Below, one piece after another: positions 19,805-29,445 of a stretch of DNA of 64,000 nt. Made by a program: the position numbers and the translations under genes. The stretch comes from Leifsonia sp. PS1209 (GTDB lineage Bacteria; Actinomycetota; Actinomycetes; Actinomycetales; Microbacteriaceae): assembly GCF_012317045.1 (NCBI RefSeq), contig NZ_CP051154.1, positions 1,240,001 to 1,304,000 of the forward strand, given 5' to 3'. Numbering within the stretch: position 1 is the stretch's first letter; every line of letters begins with the position of its first letter. Below the pieces are notes generated by a model. That model was not told the origin of the DNA, did not search any database, and saw only the letters and a program-made list of their open reading frames with translations.

Positions 19805-21520
19805 ATGTCACGCTCTCTCACCCGAGAGGAAGAGGCGCCGTCGGCGTCCATGTCACACCGGCAGGTGCTCGAAGCGCTGTCCGGCCTGCTGCTCGGGATG
19901 TTCGTCTCGATCCTCGCCGGAACCGTCGTCTCGTCGTCGCTGCCCCGCATCATCTCCGAACTCGGCGGCGACCAGTCCGCCTTCACCTGGGTCGTCACCA
20001 GCACGCTGCTCGCGACCACGGTGTCCACGCCCATCTGGGGCAAGCTCGCCGACCTGCTCAACCGCAAGCTGCTCATCCAGCTCGCCCTCGGCCTGTTCGT
20101 GCTCGGCTCCGCGCTCGCCGGGTTCTCGCAGAACCCCGAGATGCTGATCACATTCCGTGTCGTGCAGGGTCTCGGCGCCGGCGGTCTGACCGCCCTCAGC
20201 CAGATCATCATGGCCGACATCATCAGCCCGCGTGACCGCGGTCGCTACATGGGCCTGTTCGGCGCGATCATGGCCGTCGGCACCATCGGAGGACCACTGA
20301 TCGGCGGTCTGCTCACCGACTCGATCGGCTGGCGCTGGAACTTCTTCGTCGGCGTGCCCGTCGCGATCCTCGCCATCATCCTGCTGCAGCTCACGCTGCG
20401 CCTGCCGAAGCGCCCGAAGGGCAAGGTCAAGATCGACTACCTCGGCGCCGTGCTCATCGCCGGTGGCGTCTCGCTGCTGCTGATCTGGGTCAGCATGGCC
20501 GGCACGCAGTTCGACTGGTGGAGCTGGACGACCGCGTGGATGGTCGGCGCCTCCGTGCTGATGCTCGTCGCTGCGGTCATCACCGAGCTCCTGGTCAAGG
20601 AGCCGATCATCCCGCTGTCCCTGTTCAAGAACCGCACGTTCACCCTCGCGGTGATCGCATCCATCTCGGTGGGTGTCGCGATGTTCGGGACGTCGGTGTT
20701 CCTCAGCCAGTACATGCAGCTCGCCCGCGGTGCGACGCCGACGGAGTCCGGTCTGCTGACGCTGCCGATGATCGGCGGCCTGCTGATCTCGTCCATGGTC
20801 GTCGGAAACCTGATCAGCCGCTTCGGCAAATGGAAGCCGTACATGATCGTCGGTTCGATCATGCTCACGATCGGCCTCTACCTGATGAGCACGATCGAGT
20901 ACGACACCAACTACGTCATCGTCTCGATCTACATGTTCATCCTCGGCGCCGGCGTCGGCATGGTGATGCAGAACCTCGTGCTGATCGTGCAGAACACGGT
21001 CGACCCGTCGCAGCTCGGCGTCGCCAGCTCGTCCGTGGCGTTCTTCCGCAGTCTCGGCGGCACGGTCGGCGTCTCGGTGATGGGCAGCGTGCTCGGCTCC
21101 AAGGTGGTCACGATGCTCGGCGAGCGCCAGCACGACCTGCAGGTCGCGATCGGCAAGCTGGGCGCTGCGGGCGCCGAGGTGGCGAAGTCGCTGCAGAGCG
21201 GCACGCTGCCGGAGGTCAACAAGCTCCCCGTCGGTGTGCGCACGATCATCGAGTCCGTCTACGGCCAGGCCGTCGCAGACATCTTCCTCATCGCGGTGCC
21301 GCTCGCGGTCATCACGATCATCGCCATCCTGTTCCTGCCGAACATCAAGCTCGGCACGCAGACGGCGCTCGAGAAGATGCGAGAGCGTACAGGTCACAAC
21401 GGGGCGGAAGAGGCCGAAGAGACCGCGATCGAGGTCGCGGAGGCCATGATCGGCGCCCCGGTCACCGGCTCGGTCGGCGCGGTGCGTCCGCCGTCCGAAC
21501 GCTCGGAGGAACAGCGCTAG
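19805..21520 (+). CDS. MFS drug efflux transporter, DHA2 family (14 spans)
   Basis: A 571-residue proton-driven multidrug efflux pump of the EmrB/QacA (DHA2) subfamily. Visible: WGKLADLLNRK loop between helices 2 and 3, the antiporter motif C region GAIMAVGTIGGPLIGGLL, and about 14 hydrophobic spans; the tail after 530 is hydrophilic and Glu-rich. Start ATG 19805 is preceded by AAGGA at 5-6 nt, so this gene is not leaderless. Divergent from a TetR repressor and followed 22 bp later by a MarR regulator, which may also sense its substrates. Confidence 0.9.
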   Translation: MSRSLTREEEAPSASMSHRQVLEALSGLLLGMFVSILAGTVVSSSLPRIISELGGDQSAFTWVVTSTLLATTVSTPIWGKLADLLNRKLLIQLALGLFVLGSALAGFSQNPEMLITFRVVQGLGAGGLTALSQIIMADIISPRDRGRYMGLFGAIMAVGTIGGPLIGGLLTDSIGWRWNFFVGVPVAILAIILLQLTLRLPKRPKGKVKIDYLGAVLIAGGVSLLLIWVSMAGTQFDWWSWTTAWMVGASVLMLVAAVITELLVKEPIIPLSLFKNRTFTLAVIASISVGVAMFGTSVFLSQYMQLARGATPTESGLLTLPMIGGLLISSMVVGNLISRFGKWKPYMIVGSIMLTIGLYLMSTIEYDTNYVIVSIYMFILGAGVGMVMQNLVLIVQNTVDPSQLGVASSSVAFFRSLGGTVGVSVMGSVLGSKVVTMLGERQHDLQVAIGKLGAAGAEVAKSLQSGTLPEVNKLPVGVRTIIESVYGQAVADIFLIAVPLAVITIIAILFLPNIKLGTQTALEKMRERTGHNGAEEAEETAIEVAEAMIGAPVTGSVGAVRPPSERSEEQR

Positions 21521-21542
21521 CCGGTCGGTTATGATCGCGGCC

Positions 21543-22022
21543 ATGAGCAACGCGGAACGGGTGGTGGCGCCGAGCGGCGCCGCCACCCGCGAGAACGACG
21601 AGGCCATCGCCTCCGTCGAGGAGCAGTTCACCGTCCTCTTCAACAAGGTGAGCGCCGGGATGCGCGACCGGGCGGCCGGCGTGCATCCCGACCTGCAGCC
21701 GGTCGGCTTCAAACTCCTCAGCACCCTTGCCAGGACGGGACCGGTCCACGCCGGCGCCCTCGCCGGGATGCTGTCCACCGACAAGAGCGTCGTCAGCCGC
21801 CAGGTGCGCATCCTGGAAGACCTCGGACTGGTCGAGAGACGCAGCGACCCGGAGGACAGGCGGGCCAGCTATCTGGTCGCCACCACGGAGGCGATCGAGA
21901 AGGTCAACGAAGTGCGCGCGAGCGACCAGCGGGTGTTCTACAGCAACCTGCGGAAATGGGATCGCGGAGACGTGGAGCAGCTCGCATCCCTGCTGGCCCG
22001 GGTGAACGGGACGGGGCGGTAG
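21543..22022 (+). CDS. MarR-family transcriptional regulator
   Basis: A 159-residue winged-helix regulator. The DNA-binding core is seen as LAGMLSTDKSVVSRQVRILEDLGL (residues about 75-98) followed by the wing RRSDPEDRRASYLV. The ATG at 21531 lies within the -10 box TATGAT (21530-21535), so translation must begin at ATG 21543, 7 nt past the box. Next to the DHA2 pump, it may control that or another locus; its target is unknown. Confidence 0.87.
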   Translation: MSNAERVVAPSGAATRENDEAIASVEEQFTVLFNKVSAGMRDRAAGVHPDLQPVGFKLLSTLARTGPVHAGALAGMLSTDKSVVSRQVRILEDLGLVERRSDPEDRRASYLVATTEAIEKVNEVRASDQRVFYSNLRKWDRGDVEQLASLLARVNGTGR

Positions 22023-23213
22023 TCAGCTGCAGAGGGAGACGCCGGCGGACGTGAGGATGACGGAGCGGTTCTGCTCTGCGAGGGCGTCCGAGTACTTTCC
22101 CGCCGCGTCCGTCTCGCTCTTCCAGCCGCACCAGTCGTAGCCGACTCCGGCCGTGGTGAGCATGCTGGGGGAGACGCCGAGTTTCACCAGGGCGGCTTTG
22201 ACGGCGTCGGCGCGCTTCAGTGACAGGGCCGTGTCCGCGGTGTTGTCGGTCGCCTGGTCCTTGGATGCTGTGCCCGTGACGGTGATCGGCTGACCGTTCT
22301 GCTCGATCGACGGCACCAGCTCGCCGAGGACGGACTGGGCTTTCGCCTGGTCGGAGAACGTGGCCGTGTCCTTCGTGAAGAGGAGGTCGCTGTTGCGGAT
22401 GACGATGGGCTTCGTCCAGTCCGTCTTGGTCTGGACGGCCTCGACGGGCACGGCCGAGACGGCGGGGAGCCCGGAACGGGCGGCGCCGGATGCCGGCTCC
22501 GGCAGCAGGGACAGGGTGCCCCCCGCCGCCTTCACGATCGCGGTCCAGATGGCGGTGAGGTTGCTCCTGGCCGGGATGGTCAGTGGGGTCTGTGCTCCCG
22601 CCACGTCGCCCATCCCGGACCAGTAGACGGTGACGCCCTTGAGGTCGGTGGGGAGCAGGCCGCGGGAGGTCAGGTCGCTGACGACCTGGGCCGGGTCTGC
22701 GTAGAGGACGCCGCTCGTGGAGAAGTTCAGCGGGTCGGTGGTCTGCAGGCCGCTGCCGATCACGAGGACGCCCATCGGGTGGGAGCCGAGGTTGCGGGCG
22801 GCCTGGTCGATGGAGGCGAGGAAGTCGACCTCGGGGGATGCGGAGGCGAGGCCGTTGATGTACGAGGTGATCTGGGTGAGCTTGGTGCGCTGGTCGTTCT
22901 GGCAGACGACGGCATCCTGAGCCGTCGAGCCGATCACCGTCGTGCCCATCACCTGCGGGGTGCCGGAGGGGACGACCACCGTCACGCTGCCGTTGCTGGC
23001 GCCGACCGCCTTCAACTGGTCGACGGCGGAGGCGGGGAGGTTCGTGACGGGGGCGTTCGCGGTGCTCCCGGCGACGACGCCCATGTTGCGCTTCTGCGAC
23101 TGGTCGCAGGCCGCGCCGGATGCGGTGGCCGATGCGCAGGCGGTCATGGTGGCGCCCAGGGCGATGGCGGCCGCGATGGCGACGAAGGCCTTGGCGAGAG
23201 GTCGGGAGGTCAA
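22023..23213 (-). CDS. Lipoprotein with C-terminal OmpA-family domain
   Basis: A 396-residue exported protein. Residues 1-25 are a signal peptide ending in a lipobox (MTAC, Cys 26). Residues about 60-250 resemble a von Willebrand-like or otherwise alpha/beta module (VTVVVPSG near 77; GVLVIGSGLQTTDP near 150; GVTVYWSGMGD near 195) that I do not recognise for certain. Residues about 270-390 are an OmpA-like peptidoglycan-associating domain: LLFTKDTATF, ITVTGTASKDQA, LSLKRADAVKAAL and EQNRSVIL. It is the last gene of a four-gene minus-strand unit, 37 bp after a membrane protein, and probably the cell-wall-facing part of an envelope complex. No function is known to me. Confidence 0.82.
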   Translation of the reverse strand: MTSRPLAKAFVAIAAAIALGATMTACASATASGAACDQSQKRNMGVVAGSTANAPVTNLPASAVDQLKAVGASNGSVTVVVPSGTPQVMGTTVIGSTAQDAVVCQNDQRTKLTQITSYINGLASASPEVDFLASIDQAARNLGSHPMGVLVIGSGLQTTDPLNFSTSGVLYADPAQVVSDLTSRGLLPTDLKGVTVYWSGMGDVAGAQTPLTIPARSNLTAIWTAIVKAAGGTLSLLPEPASGAARSGLPAVSAVPVEAVQTKTDWTKPIVIRNSDLLFTKDTATFSDQAKAQSVLGELVPSIEQNGQPITVTGTASKDQATDNTADTALSLKRADAVKAALVKLGVSPSMLTTAGVGYDWCGWKSETDAAGKYSDALAEQNRSVILTSAGVSLCS

Positions 23214-23250
23214 CGGTCGTCCTTTCGGGAGACGTTCGGGAGGAGGGGGC

Positions 23251-24117
23251 TCAGTCGGTCAGCCGACCGGGCTGGGCACCCTGGCCGAGCTCGGGGTCGC
23301 TGAGCCGTCTGGCGCGCAGCTCGCGGATGATCTGGCTGGTGCTCTCCGGGTCGCGCTCGTGCTGGGCGAGCCGGGTTGCGAGCTGGGCGCGGAGCACGTC
23401 GACGCGCGAGGCGAAGGTGATCCTGGCGCCGGTGTATCTGGCGCCGTCCGCGGCGGCCAGGTGCATGGCCTGGGCGGTCTCCTCGCGGGCGGCGACGGCC
23501 TCGCCGAGCAGGCGGTCGCGGTAGCGGCGCAGCTCGTCCACGTGCGCGTGCGCCTTCTCGGAGGCGCTGAGCAGCGGGCGGGTGGTGAGCCACGCCACGA
23601 TGAAGCTGATCGCTCCGGAGGTGGCGAGCACGCCGAGCATGAGGAACGCCATGATCGTGTCGGGTGCCGTCCAGGAGAAGCCGGTCGCGGCCGGTGCCGC
23701 GGAGCCTCCGACGAGGCCGGTCAGGCCGCCGGCGTTCTGCGCGTCGATGCCCGCCTTGATCCTGGCGACGGTGATGGCGGTGAGCAGTGCCACCCAGATC
23801 AGGGACATCAGCACGGCGGCGATCGACCAGCGCCTGTCCATGACCCTGGCCTGGATGCGCCGCATGACGACGGCGACGACGTGCGGCAGGGTGACGACGG
23901 CGAGCGAGATGCCCAGCGTGATCACGTACATCTGCAGCCCGATCGAGCCGTACTGGCTGTCGTTGCGCAACAGCAGGGTGAGCGCCTGCGACAGCAGCAC
24001 GTAGTCGACCGTGATCATCCCGAGCAGCAGCAGGTAGACGAGCACGTGCGCGAAGCGCGACATGTGCCCGACGCGGGGACGGATGCGCGGCGGTCTCTCG
24101 ACGATGTCTCTGGCCAT
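23251..24117 (-). CDS. Hypothetical four-span membrane protein with cytoplasmic helical tail
   Basis: A 288-residue protein I do not recognise. Four hydrophobic spans are visible (about 20-45, 62-85, 98-122, 150-175). A Gly/Ala/Ser-rich extracytoplasmic loop lies between spans 3 and 4. The last 110 residues are hydrophilic and helical, rich in Arg, Glu and His (LRRYRDRLLGEAVAAREE). Start ATG 24117 is preceded by GGAGA. It is third in the four-gene unit, after two soluble charged proteins and before the OmpA-domain lipoprotein, so a membrane scaffold is a reasonable guess. Confidence 0.75.
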   Translation of the reverse strand: MARDIVERPPRIRPRVGHMSRFAHVLVYLLLLGMITVDYVLLSQALTLLLRNDSQYGSIGLQMYVITLGISLAVVTLPHVVAVVMRRIQARVMDRRWSIAAVLMSLIWVALLTAITVARIKAGIDAQNAGGLTGLVGGSAAPAATGFSWTAPDTIMAFLMLGVLATSGAISFIVAWLTTRPLLSASEKAHAHVDELRRYRDRLLGEAVAAREETAQAMHLAAADGARYTGARITFASRVDVLRAQLATRLAQHERDPESTSQIIRELRARRLSDPELGQGAQPGRLTD

Positions 24118-24136
24118 GATGTGTCTCCTCTCCGTC

Positions 24137-24493
24137 TCAGGCGTAGTTGTGCAGGTCGGGGTCGTGGCCGAGCAGGCGCGCATCCAGTCGCTCGGCGGCG
24201 ACCTCGGCGCGCTTCAGCTGGTGCTCGGTGCGCTCGATGGAGCCGCGGATCAGCTCCTCGCGCTTCTGCGACGCGGTGACGCGGGCGGCGCAGGCGGCCA
24301 GGTTGCGGGTGCGCTGCCGCTCGATCTCCGCGACGCCGCCGCGCTCGAACGCGGCGAGCTCGTGCTCGAACACCTCCAGCGTCTCGACGTCGACGGCGGC
24401 GCGCATCCTGCGCAGGCGCCAGAACAGCCGGCGGCGGAGGCGGCCGGTCTTCGGAACGGAGTAGTCGGCGGGCTGCCGGTCACGCTTTGACAT
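24137..24493 (-). CDS. Hypothetical basic helical protein, 118 aa
   Basis: A small soluble protein, strongly basic at the N terminus (RLRRRLFWRLRRMR, about 18-31) and otherwise long alpha helices with coiled-coil character (VETLEVFEHELAAFERG; SIERTEHQLKRAEVAAERLDARL). No family recognised. Its start overlaps the previous gene by 14 bp and it ends 19 bp before the membrane-protein start, so it is translationally coupled within the four-gene unit. The longer frame running upstream is the shadow of the neighbouring gene. Confidence 0.7.
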   Translation of the reverse strand: MSKRDRQPADYSVPKTGRLRRRLFWRLRRMRAAVDVETLEVFEHELAAFERGGVAEIERQRTRNLAACAARVTASQKREELIRGSIERTEHQLKRAEVAAERLDARLLGHDPDLHNYA

Positions 24494-25130
24494 CGTTTCT
24501 CCCCTGCCAGAGTTCGAGAAGCCGGGTGTTCTCTTTCGTGGTGAGCCACTCGGAGCGCCGAAGGACCGGCGCCCTGTCGAGCCCCCTGTCCGGTGCGAGC
24601 TCCCTGCGGTACGCGCCCCAGTAGACGGCGAGCTTCTCGTCCGCGTGGTCGTAGTAGCGGTTGGTGCGCAGCTTCGCGGCCGTGAACCGCGAGTGGATGA
24701 GGGCGGAGAGCTCGTCGACGCGGCGCTTGCCGCGCTTGATGCGCCGCTCCAGCCTGCGCAGCTCTTCGAAGCCGGGGCCGGTGCCGTTGGCGATGAACTC
24801 GCGGTCGTCGAGCCGGACGTCGCCGGTGAGCGCGTCGTAGTCGGCGAGGTCGGTGTCGAGCGCCCTCGACAGCACGCGGTACTCGGTGAGTTCGCGGTCG
24901 ATCCTCGCGAAGAAGCGCTGCTCCTCGCGCCGGGCGTATCCGTCGGCGTGGGCCTGCATCGCCTGGACGTGCGGGGTGGTCGGCTCGCCGGAGTCCGCAT
25001 CCCTTGCCGGGCCGGAGGCGGTGGTCGCCGCATCCTGCCTGGCCTGCTCGATCAGGCGGCGACGGGCGAAGAAGCCGACGCGGAACGGCCGCCGATCGGC
25101 GCGCGGCGCAGGCAGCGACCGTGTCGTCAT
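24480..25130 (-). CDS. Hypothetical helical protein, first gene of four-gene unit
   Basis: A 216-residue soluble protein with high Arg, Glu and Asp content and helical, coiled-coil-like segments (about 70-100 and 118-150). Conserved-looking aromatic patches include NRYYDHADEKLAVYWGAYRREL near 165-186 (quoted only to locate it). No signal peptide or membrane span and no family I can name. It opens a unit with the 118-aa protein, the four-span protein and the OmpA-domain lipoprotein. Start ATG 25130 is preceded by GGAGGGG. Confidence 0.7.
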   Translation of the reverse strand: MTTRSLPAPRADRRPFRVGFFARRRLIEQARQDAATTASGPARDADSGEPTTPHVQAMQAHADGYARREEQRFFARIDRELTEYRVLSRALDTDLADYDALTGDVRLDDREFIANGTGPGFEELRRLERRIKRGKRRVDELSALIHSRFTAAKLRTNRYYDHADEKLAVYWGAYRRELAPDRGLDRAPVLRRSEWLTTKENTRLLELWQGRNDVKA

Positions 25131-25229
25131 GCGTTTCCCCTCCGTACGTGAAGCCGGCAGTGCGGCGGACCTCGAAGGTTACGCAGGCTGTCTGGCAAGG
25201 AACTAGGGGAATGTCGTATGCCAGCCGAG

Positions 25230-25268
25230 AGCGCCGGGGCGGGCGGATGATCCGTCCGCCCCGGCGCT
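25230..25268. terminator. Terminator of the alpha/beta hydrolase gene
   Basis: An 18-bp stem with one G-T wobble (25230-25247 and 25251-25268) around a 3-nt loop, extremely GC-rich, 24 bp past the hydrolase stop. No long U-run follows, as is common in actinobacteria. Confidence 0.75.
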
Positions 25269-25291
25269 CGGTGGGGTGGCGCCTGTTTCGG

Positions 25292-26219
<928 letters not shown>

Positions 26220-26234
26220 GCTATACTTCTGGGT

Positions 26235-26804
26235 ATGACCGGAGAAGCTGTGCGGGACCGCATCGTCGATGCGGCGGACGACCTCTACTACGCGCGCGGC
26301 ATCACGGCCGTCGGCATGGACGAGATCCGCGACACGGCTGGCGTGTCGCTCAGGAAGCTGTACCTGGAGTTCCCGTCGAAGGACGACCTCGTGCTCGCCG
26401 TGCTCGACAGGAGACACCGGATGTGGACGGACGGCGTCGCAGGCAGGGTCGCCACCGTCGACGGCCCGGAGGAGAAGCTCCTCGCCATCTACGACTACCT
26501 GGCGGACTGGTTCGCCGACGACTCGTTCCGCGGCTGCGGTTTCATCAACGCGTTCGGGGAGCTCGGCGGCGGGCATCCGGATGTCGTCGCGGCGGCCAGG
26601 AAGCACAAGCAGTCGTTCCAGGAGTACGTCGCCCGGCTCGTCGAGGAGGCCGGGGCGTCCCCGTCGCTCGCTCCCCAGCTCGCGATCCTCGCCGAGGGCG
26701 CGCAGACCACAGCGGCCATCGCGGGCACGGCGGACGCCGCAGAGCAGGCGAGGGACGCCGCGCGCATCCTGGTGCGCGCGGCCAGGAGCGCCGACCGCGG
26801 CTGA
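26235..26804 (+). CDS. TetR-family transcriptional regulator
   Basis: A 189-residue repressor. The helix-turn-helix spans about 12-50, with YYARGITAVGMDEI and GVSLRKLYLEFPSKDDLV. Its C-terminal domain resembles TetR proteins of the AcrR/YcdC type with an FINAFGEL motif. Start ATG 26235 lies 7 nt after TATACT (26222-26227), a leaderless design; the longer upstream frame would cross both operators. It is divergent from the alpha/beta hydrolase and probably represses it and itself through the two matching palindromes. The downstream efflux pump (86 bp away) may be part of the same response. Confidence 0.9.
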   Translation: MTGEAVRDRIVDAADDLYYARGITAVGMDEIRDTAGVSLRKLYLEFPSKDDLVLAVLDRRHRMWTDGVAGRVATVDGPEEKLLAIYDYLADWFADDSFRGCGFINAFGELGGGHPDVVAAARKHKQSFQEYVARLVEEAGASPSLAPQLAILAEGAQTTAAIAGTADAAEQARDAARILVRAARSADRG

Positions 26805-26890
26805 CCGCGCCATTGCGGCCGATGCGCGCGGAGGAACATACTGAGCGCATCCGGTCGGGGAGGAACACCCCGCAGAGTCGGGAGCCGCAC

Positions 26891-28513
26891 ATGAAGAAGT
26901 GGTCGGTCGTCATCGTCCTGGGAAGCGCTCAGTTCGTGATGGTGCTCGACGGCACCGTGATGAACGTCTCCATCTCGACCGTCGTGGCCGACCTGGACAC
27001 CACGGTCGCGGCGATGCAGGCCGCTATCACCTTCTACACGCTGACGATGGCGGCGTTCATGCTGCTCGGCGCGAAGCTCGGCGACGTCTGGGGCAGGCGC
27101 AGGGCGTTCGTGATCGGCTCGTGCGTGTACGCGCTGGGGTCACTGCTGACCGCGGTGAGCCCGAACATCGAGACGCTGTTCCTCGGCTGGTCCGTGATCG
27201 AGGGGCTGGGGGCCGTGCTGGTCATCCCGGCCATCGCCGCCCTGATCGCCGACAACTACCGCGGGCACGACAGGATCACGGCGTACGCGATCATCGGAGC
27301 CGTCTCCGGTGCGGCCGTCGCCGCCGGGCCGCTGATCGGCGGGTACGTCACCACCTACCTCGACTGGCGATACGTGTTCTTCTCCGAGGTGGTCATCATG
27401 GCGATCGTCGTGCTCTTCAGCAGGGTGGTGCGCGACGCGACGGGACGCACGAAGTCGAGGATCGACGTGTGGAGCGTGCTGCTGTCGGCGTTCGGCCTGG
27501 TGTTCGTGGTCTACGGGATGCTGCAGAGCAAGACCTGGGGGTGGCTCATCCCGCTGCACTCCCCGGTGATCGGCGGCGTGCCGATCAACCCGTTCGGGAT
27601 CTCGCTGACGGCCTGGTTCATGTTGATCGGCGGCGTGCTGCTGTTCCTGTTCGCGCGAAGGCAGCGGAAACTGGCCGACTCCGGCAGATCGCCGCTCGTG
27701 CACATCGAGATGTTCGGCATCCGGCAGTTGCGCAGCGGCCTCAGCGTGCTCGGCGCGCAGTACGCGGTCACGGCCGGGCTGTTCTTCATGGTGCCGGTCT
27801 ACCTGCAGATGACGCTGGGGCTGGATGCGCTCTCCACGGGGCTCAAGATCTTCCCGCTCTCCATCGCGCTCATCTTGTTCTCCGTGCTCGGCACGATGCT
27901 GTCCCGGTTCTGGTCGCCGAGGCGGATCGTGCGGGTGGGGCAGGTGATCCTGGTGGTCAGCTCGCTCATCCTGCTCGGTGCGGTCACCGCCGACCTGCGG
28001 AGCTGGCTGTTCGGCATCGGGATGTTCCTGGCCGGCGGGGCGCTCGGGCTCTTGGCCTCCCAGCTCGGCAACGTGAACATGTCCAGTGTCGGCGAGAAGC
28101 AGTCCAGCGAGGTCGGCGGCCTGCAGGGCGTGTTCCAGAACCTGGGCTCGTCGCTCGGCACGGCGCTGATCGGCTCGATCCTGATCGGCGCGCTCGCCAC
28201 GTCGTTCGCCTCGGGGGTGTCCAGCAGCAGCCTGCCCGACAGTGTGCAGTCGACCGTGCAGGAGCGGACGAACGGCGGCGTCGACATCGTCCCGGCGGAC
28301 AGCGTGCAGAAGATCGGGGAGGACGCAGGGCTGTCGGAGAGCGACGCGAAGACGCTGGAGTCGATCTACCGGGAGTCGCAGCTCTCGTCGCTCAGGATCT
28401 CGATCTTCGGCCTCATCGTGATCTCGGTCGGCTCCCTCGCGCTGTCGCGCGGCATCCCGACGCAGGTGCTGGGGCGCAAGCGGGAAGAGGAGACCGAGAA
28501 GACGGTCAGCTGA
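26891..28513 (+). CDS. MFS transporter, DHA2 family
   Basis: A 540-residue efflux-type permease of the EmrB/QacA subfamily. Signatures: LDGTVMNVS in helix 1 (the LDxTvvNVAL motif), GAKLGDVWGRRR loop between helices 2 and 3, and GAVSGAAVAAGPLIGG (motif C). About 14 spans, with an extracytoplasmic insertion near 440-490 (DSVQSTVQERTNGGVDIVP) and a short charged tail. Start ATG 26891 (MKKWSV) follows the TetR gene by 86 bp. Its stop overlaps the convergent XRE gene by 8 bp. Confidence 0.88.
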   Translation: MKKWSVVIVLGSAQFVMVLDGTVMNVSISTVVADLDTTVAAMQAAITFYTLTMAAFMLLGAKLGDVWGRRRAFVIGSCVYALGSLLTAVSPNIETLFLGWSVIEGLGAVLVIPAIAALIADNYRGHDRITAYAIIGAVSGAAVAAGPLIGGYVTTYLDWRYVFFSEVVIMAIVVLFSRVVRDATGRTKSRIDVWSVLLSAFGLVFVVYGMLQSKTWGWLIPLHSPVIGGVPINPFGISLTAWFMLIGGVLLFLFARRQRKLADSGRSPLVHIEMFGIRQLRSGLSVLGAQYAVTAGLFFMVPVYLQMTLGLDALSTGLKIFPLSIALILFSVLGTMLSRFWSPRRIVRVGQVILVVSSLILLGAVTADLRSWLFGIGMFLAGGALGLLASQLGNVNMSSVGEKQSSEVGGLQGVFQNLGSSLGTALIGSILIGALATSFASGVSSSSLPDSVQSTVQERTNGGVDIVPADSVQKIGEDAGLSESDAKTLESIYRESQLSSLRISIFGLIVISVGSLALSRGIPTQVLGRKREEETEKTVS

Positions 28514-29345
28514 ACGCCTGCATCCCGAGCACGCCGAGCAGGGCGAGCTTCTCCGCGCCATCGGTGCGCGGGGGAGCGGTGAGGACGAGCAGACACTGCG
28601 ACTGGTCCTCGGTGAACAGCACCTGGCAGTCCAGCTCGATCGGGCCGAGCTCCGGATGCACCAAGGTCTTGTGGTCCTCGAACCGGTTGGCGACCTCGTG
28701 CCTGTCCCACAGCTCGGCGAACTCCGCGCTCTCCCGCTGCAGGGCGCGCACCAGCTCGCCCGCCTGCGAGGCGGAGCCCATCGCGCCGTACGCGACCCGC
28801 AGCGAGGCGACCTGTGCGCGGCTCTGCCTGTCCCTGTCGTCCTCCGGGTACCGGATGCGCTCGGTCTCCGGATGCACGAACCAGCGGTACGCCTCGAACC
28901 GTTCGATGCCGGTGAAGCCGGAGCGGTCGCCGAGCAGCGCGGCCGACATGCCGTTCTGCACCAGGGTCTCCCCGAGGTTGGACAGGATCAGGGCGGGGGT
29001 GTCGTCGAGCCGGTCGAGCACGCGGAGCAGAGCGGGGGCGACGTGCGCCGCCCCGGCGAACCGGTCGGGCGGGTTGTGGCCTGCCGCGCGGAACAGGTAG
29101 TCGCGTTCGTCGCCGCTCAGGCGGAGGGCGCGGGCGAGGGAGCCGAGCATCTGCTCGCTCGGCTGCGGGCCGCGCTGCTGCTCGAGCCTGGTGTAGTAGT
29201 CGGCGGACATGTTCGCCAGCTGGGCCACCTCCTCGCGCCGCAGGCCGGGCGCGCGGCGGCGGGCGCCGGACGCGAGGCCGACGTCGGAGGGCTGCAACTC
29301 CTCCCGGCGTCTGCGGAGGAAATCGGCGAGGTCTGCGCGGTCCAT
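28506..29345 (-). CDS. XRE-family regulator with MmyB-like ligand-binding domain
   Basis: A 279-residue helix-turn-helix regulator. The HTH (about 10-70) contains the family hallmark RRAPGLRREEVAQLANMSADYYTRLEQ (residues about 30-56). The C-terminal part (about 100-270) is the MmyB-like ligand-binding domain described as a PAS-like fold that binds fatty acids. Start ATG 29345 comes 6 nt after GATGAT, so it is likely leaderless. Divergent from an SDR gene 100 bp away, which such regulators in actinobacteria commonly control. Confidence 0.9.
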   Translation of the reverse strand: MDRADLADFLRRRREELQPSDVGLASGARRRAPGLRREEVAQLANMSADYYTRLEQQRGPQPSEQMLGSLARALRLSGDERDYLFRAAGHNPPDRFAGAAHVAPALLRVLDRLDDTPALILSNLGETLVQNGMSAALLGDRSGFTGIERFEAYRWFVHPETERIRYPEDDRDRQSRAQVASLRVAYGAMGSASQAGELVRALQRESAEFAELWDRHEVANRFEDHKTLVHPELGPIELDCQVLFTEDQSQCLLVLTAPPRTDGAEKLALLGVLGMQAFS

Positions 29346-29445
29346 GTGTCCATCATCCGTCGTCCAGCCGTGGCGAGCCAGGGATCGCGGATCCCCCGAT
29401 AACCGCTCTCTGCCGGGAGGCGCGCAGCCCCCGGACACTCGAAGC

